NCBI GenBank assembly: GCA_002307905.1
Contig: DBUL01000001.1
Location: 3,892 to 10,626, forward strand
Length of the DNA: 6,735 nucleotides
Direction: 5' to 3'
Origin: Rhizobiaceae bacterium UBA1291
Lineage (GTDB): Bacteria; Pseudomonadota; Alphaproteobacteria; Rhizobiales; Rhizobiaceae
Shown: piece by piece, positions 5,963-6,735 of the stretch
Numbering within the stretch: the stretch's first letter is position 1
How the letters are laid out: each line of letters opens with the position of its first letter
Translations under genes and position numbers: made by a program
The notes under the pieces: model-generated
The model's input: the letters and a program-made list of their open reading frames with translations, nothing else
The model's database searches: none
Told to the model about the DNA's origin: nothing

Positions 5963-5986
5963 TGGTGCACGCGAACCCGTGCACCA
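5963..5986. promoter_or_regulatory. Perfect 9-bp inverted repeat between the cyclase gene and psd (candidate operator)
   Basis: TGGTGCACG (5963-5971) and CGTGCACCA (5978-5986) are exact reverse complements around a 6-base spacer. GTTGAC, a good -35-like box, ends 4 bp upstream at 5959, so a bound protein would sit over the spacer and -10 region of any rightward promoter there. No recognisable -10 box is found at 17 bp. Related GCAC-containing words follow at 5992-6000 and 6003-6007. A hairpin followed by T is not formed on either strand, so it is not a simple terminator. Confidence 0.45.
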
Positions 5987-6034
5987 AAAATGGTCGCACC
6001 TCCGCACGTTTTGCCGTTCCGTCGGGTTTCCGTT

Positions 6035-6064
6035 GCGAGAGCATTGCCCCCGGCCCGCTTTCGC
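6035..6064 (+). other. Possible leader hairpin upstream of psd
   Basis: GCGAGAGC (6035-6042) can pair with GCTTTCGC (6057-6064), seven Watson-Crick pairs plus one G-U, around a 14-nt loop. It lies 44 nt upstream of the psd start. There is no T-run after it. Weak: a stem like this can arise by chance in GC-rich DNA. Confidence 0.2.
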
Positions 6065-6098
6065 GGTAGTCAGCCACCTCGATCCTTTGCAGCGAAAC

Positions 6099-6102
6099 GA
6101 GG
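6099..6102 (+). promoter_or_regulatory. Ribosome binding site of psd
   Basis: GAGG, within ACGAGG, ends 6 nt before the ATG at 6109 and fixes this start. No other in-frame start nearby has a comparable element. Confidence 0.7.
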
Positions 6103-6108
6103 TTTTTC

Positions 6109-6735
6109 ATGGATCTGTTCGAGAGTATCCGTAAGGCTATCGTGCCAGTGCACAAAGAGGGTTACCCCTTCGTCGCCATATTCTTCGTGGCGTCCCTGAT
6201 TCTGGGCTGGATCTTCGAGCCGCTGTTCTGGATCGGCATGGTTTTGACCCTGTGGTGCGCCTACTTCTTCCGCGACCCGGAACGGGTTACGCCGCAGGAC
6301 GACGATCTCGTCGTCAGCCCGGCCGATGGCCGCGTGTCCTTGATCCAGATGACCGTTCCGCCGGAGGAACTGCATCTCGGCAGCGAACCGATGCTGCGCA
6401 TCTCGATCTTTATGAACGTGTTCAACTGCCACGTGAACCGCGCGCCGGTGCGCGGCCGGATTAGCAACATCGTCTATCGTGAGGGCAGCTTCCTCAACGC
6501 CGAATTGGACAAGGCAAGCGAAGAGAACGAGCGCAACGGGCTCGTAATCGAAACGAGCCACGGCAATCTGGGCGTCGTGCAGATTGCCGGCCTCGTGGCA
6601 CGCAGAATCGTCTGCTGGGCCAATCCGAACGATTCGCTGGCTGCAGGCGAGCGCTTCGGCCTGATCCGCTTCGGCTCCCGACTGGATGTTTTCGTCCCGG
6701 CCGGCGCCGAGCCCCGCGTATCGGTCGGCCAGACC
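6109..6735 (+). CDS. psd: Phosphatidylserine decarboxylase, short type (3' end beyond window)
   Basis: This open frame gives 209 residues to the window edge. Psd removes CO2 from phosphatidylserine to make phosphatidylethanolamine, the last step after PssA, at the inner membrane. Residues about 20-53 are hydrophobic and should anchor the protein. Catalytic features are visible: SPADGRV with D72, FNCHVNR with H108, and RFGSRLDVF with G189-S190. The self-cleavage in this family occurs between G and S and turns the serine into the pyruvoyl cofactor, so here residues 1-189 would be the beta chain and S190 onward the alpha chain. The G-S motif is not the LGST of the E. coli form; this matches the short archaetidylserine/rhizobial type, usually about 230 residues, so only about 20 residues are missing. 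The ATG at 6109 follows GAGG. Psd is divergent from the cyclase. In rhizobia pssA commonly follows psd, which would lie outside this window. Confidence 0.96.
   Translation, partial: MDLFESIRKAIVPVHKEGYPFVAIFFVASLILGWIFEPLFWIGMVLTLWCAYFFRDPERVTPQDDDLVVSPADGRVSLIQMTVPPEELHLGSEPMLRISIFMNVFNCHVNRAPVRGRISNIVYREGSFLNAELDKASEENERNGLVIETSHGNLGVVQIAGLVARRIVCWANPNDSLAAGERFGLIRFGSRLDVFVPAGAEPRVSVGQT

Noticed and set aside
5990..6199. 69-codon plus-strand open frame overlapping the start of psd
   Set aside because: Out of frame with psd, Arg/Pro-rich, no ribosome binding site and no recognisable domain.
1..6735. Mobile element, defence island or CRISPR array
   Set aside because: No transposase, integrase, repeat-spacer pattern, terminal repeats or atypical base composition is seen. 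All five genes are typical chromosomal families.

Overview
The window looks like ordinary chromosomal DNA of a GC-rich alphaproteobacterium, most likely a member of the Rhizobiaceae (Sinorhizobium/Ensifer/Rhizobium type). The evidence is strong G/C preference at third codon positions, the short archaetidylserine-type phosphatidylserine decarboxylase found in rhizobia, an Atm1-type ABC exporter, and promoter-like boxes that fit the rhizobial CTTGAC-N17-CTATAT pattern better than the E. coli one. The genus is an inference; there is no rRNA or other marker to fix it. I see no tRNA, insertion sequence, phage gene, CRISPR array or sign of recent transfer.

Layout, left to right. (1) Positions 1-340, minus strand: the N-terminal part of a LOG/TIGR00730-family Rossmann-fold protein that runs off the left edge. 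(2) 341-496: a divergent control region with a perfect 8-bp inverted repeat over the LOG start codon, a second inverted repeat, an 8-bp direct repeat and a possible promoter. (3) 497-2530, plus strand: a 677-residue membrane-anchored protein with two helical modules, two Ig-like domains and a C-terminal LysM domain. (4) 2531-2657: a GC-rich terminator-like hairpin preceded by a rhizobial-type promoter candidate for the next gene. (5) 2658-4544, plus strand: a complete ABC half-transporter of the Atm1/ABCB7 family. (6) 4545-5864, minus strand: a diguanylate cyclase with a degenerate receiver-like N-terminus, a PAS domain and an intact GGEEF active site but no I-site. It converges on the ABC gene with no intervening base: the two stop codons together form the palindrome TGATCA. 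(7) 5865-6108: a second divergent control region with a perfect 9-bp inverted repeat. (8) 6109-6735, plus strand: psd, cut by the right edge close to its 3' end.

The genes do not form one pathway. The LysM protein (peptidoglycan), the Atm1-type exporter (inner membrane, glutathione-linked export), the diguanylate cyclase (c-di-GMP) and Psd (phosphatidylethanolamine synthesis) are mostly envelope or housekeeping functions, transcribed as separate units. I do not see a new multi-gene system. The points most worth a second look are the mirror-like A-B-B-A domain duplication in the LysM protein, the inverted repeat covering the LOG start codon, the inverted repeat between the cyclase and psd, and the degenerate receiver-like N-terminus of the cyclase.
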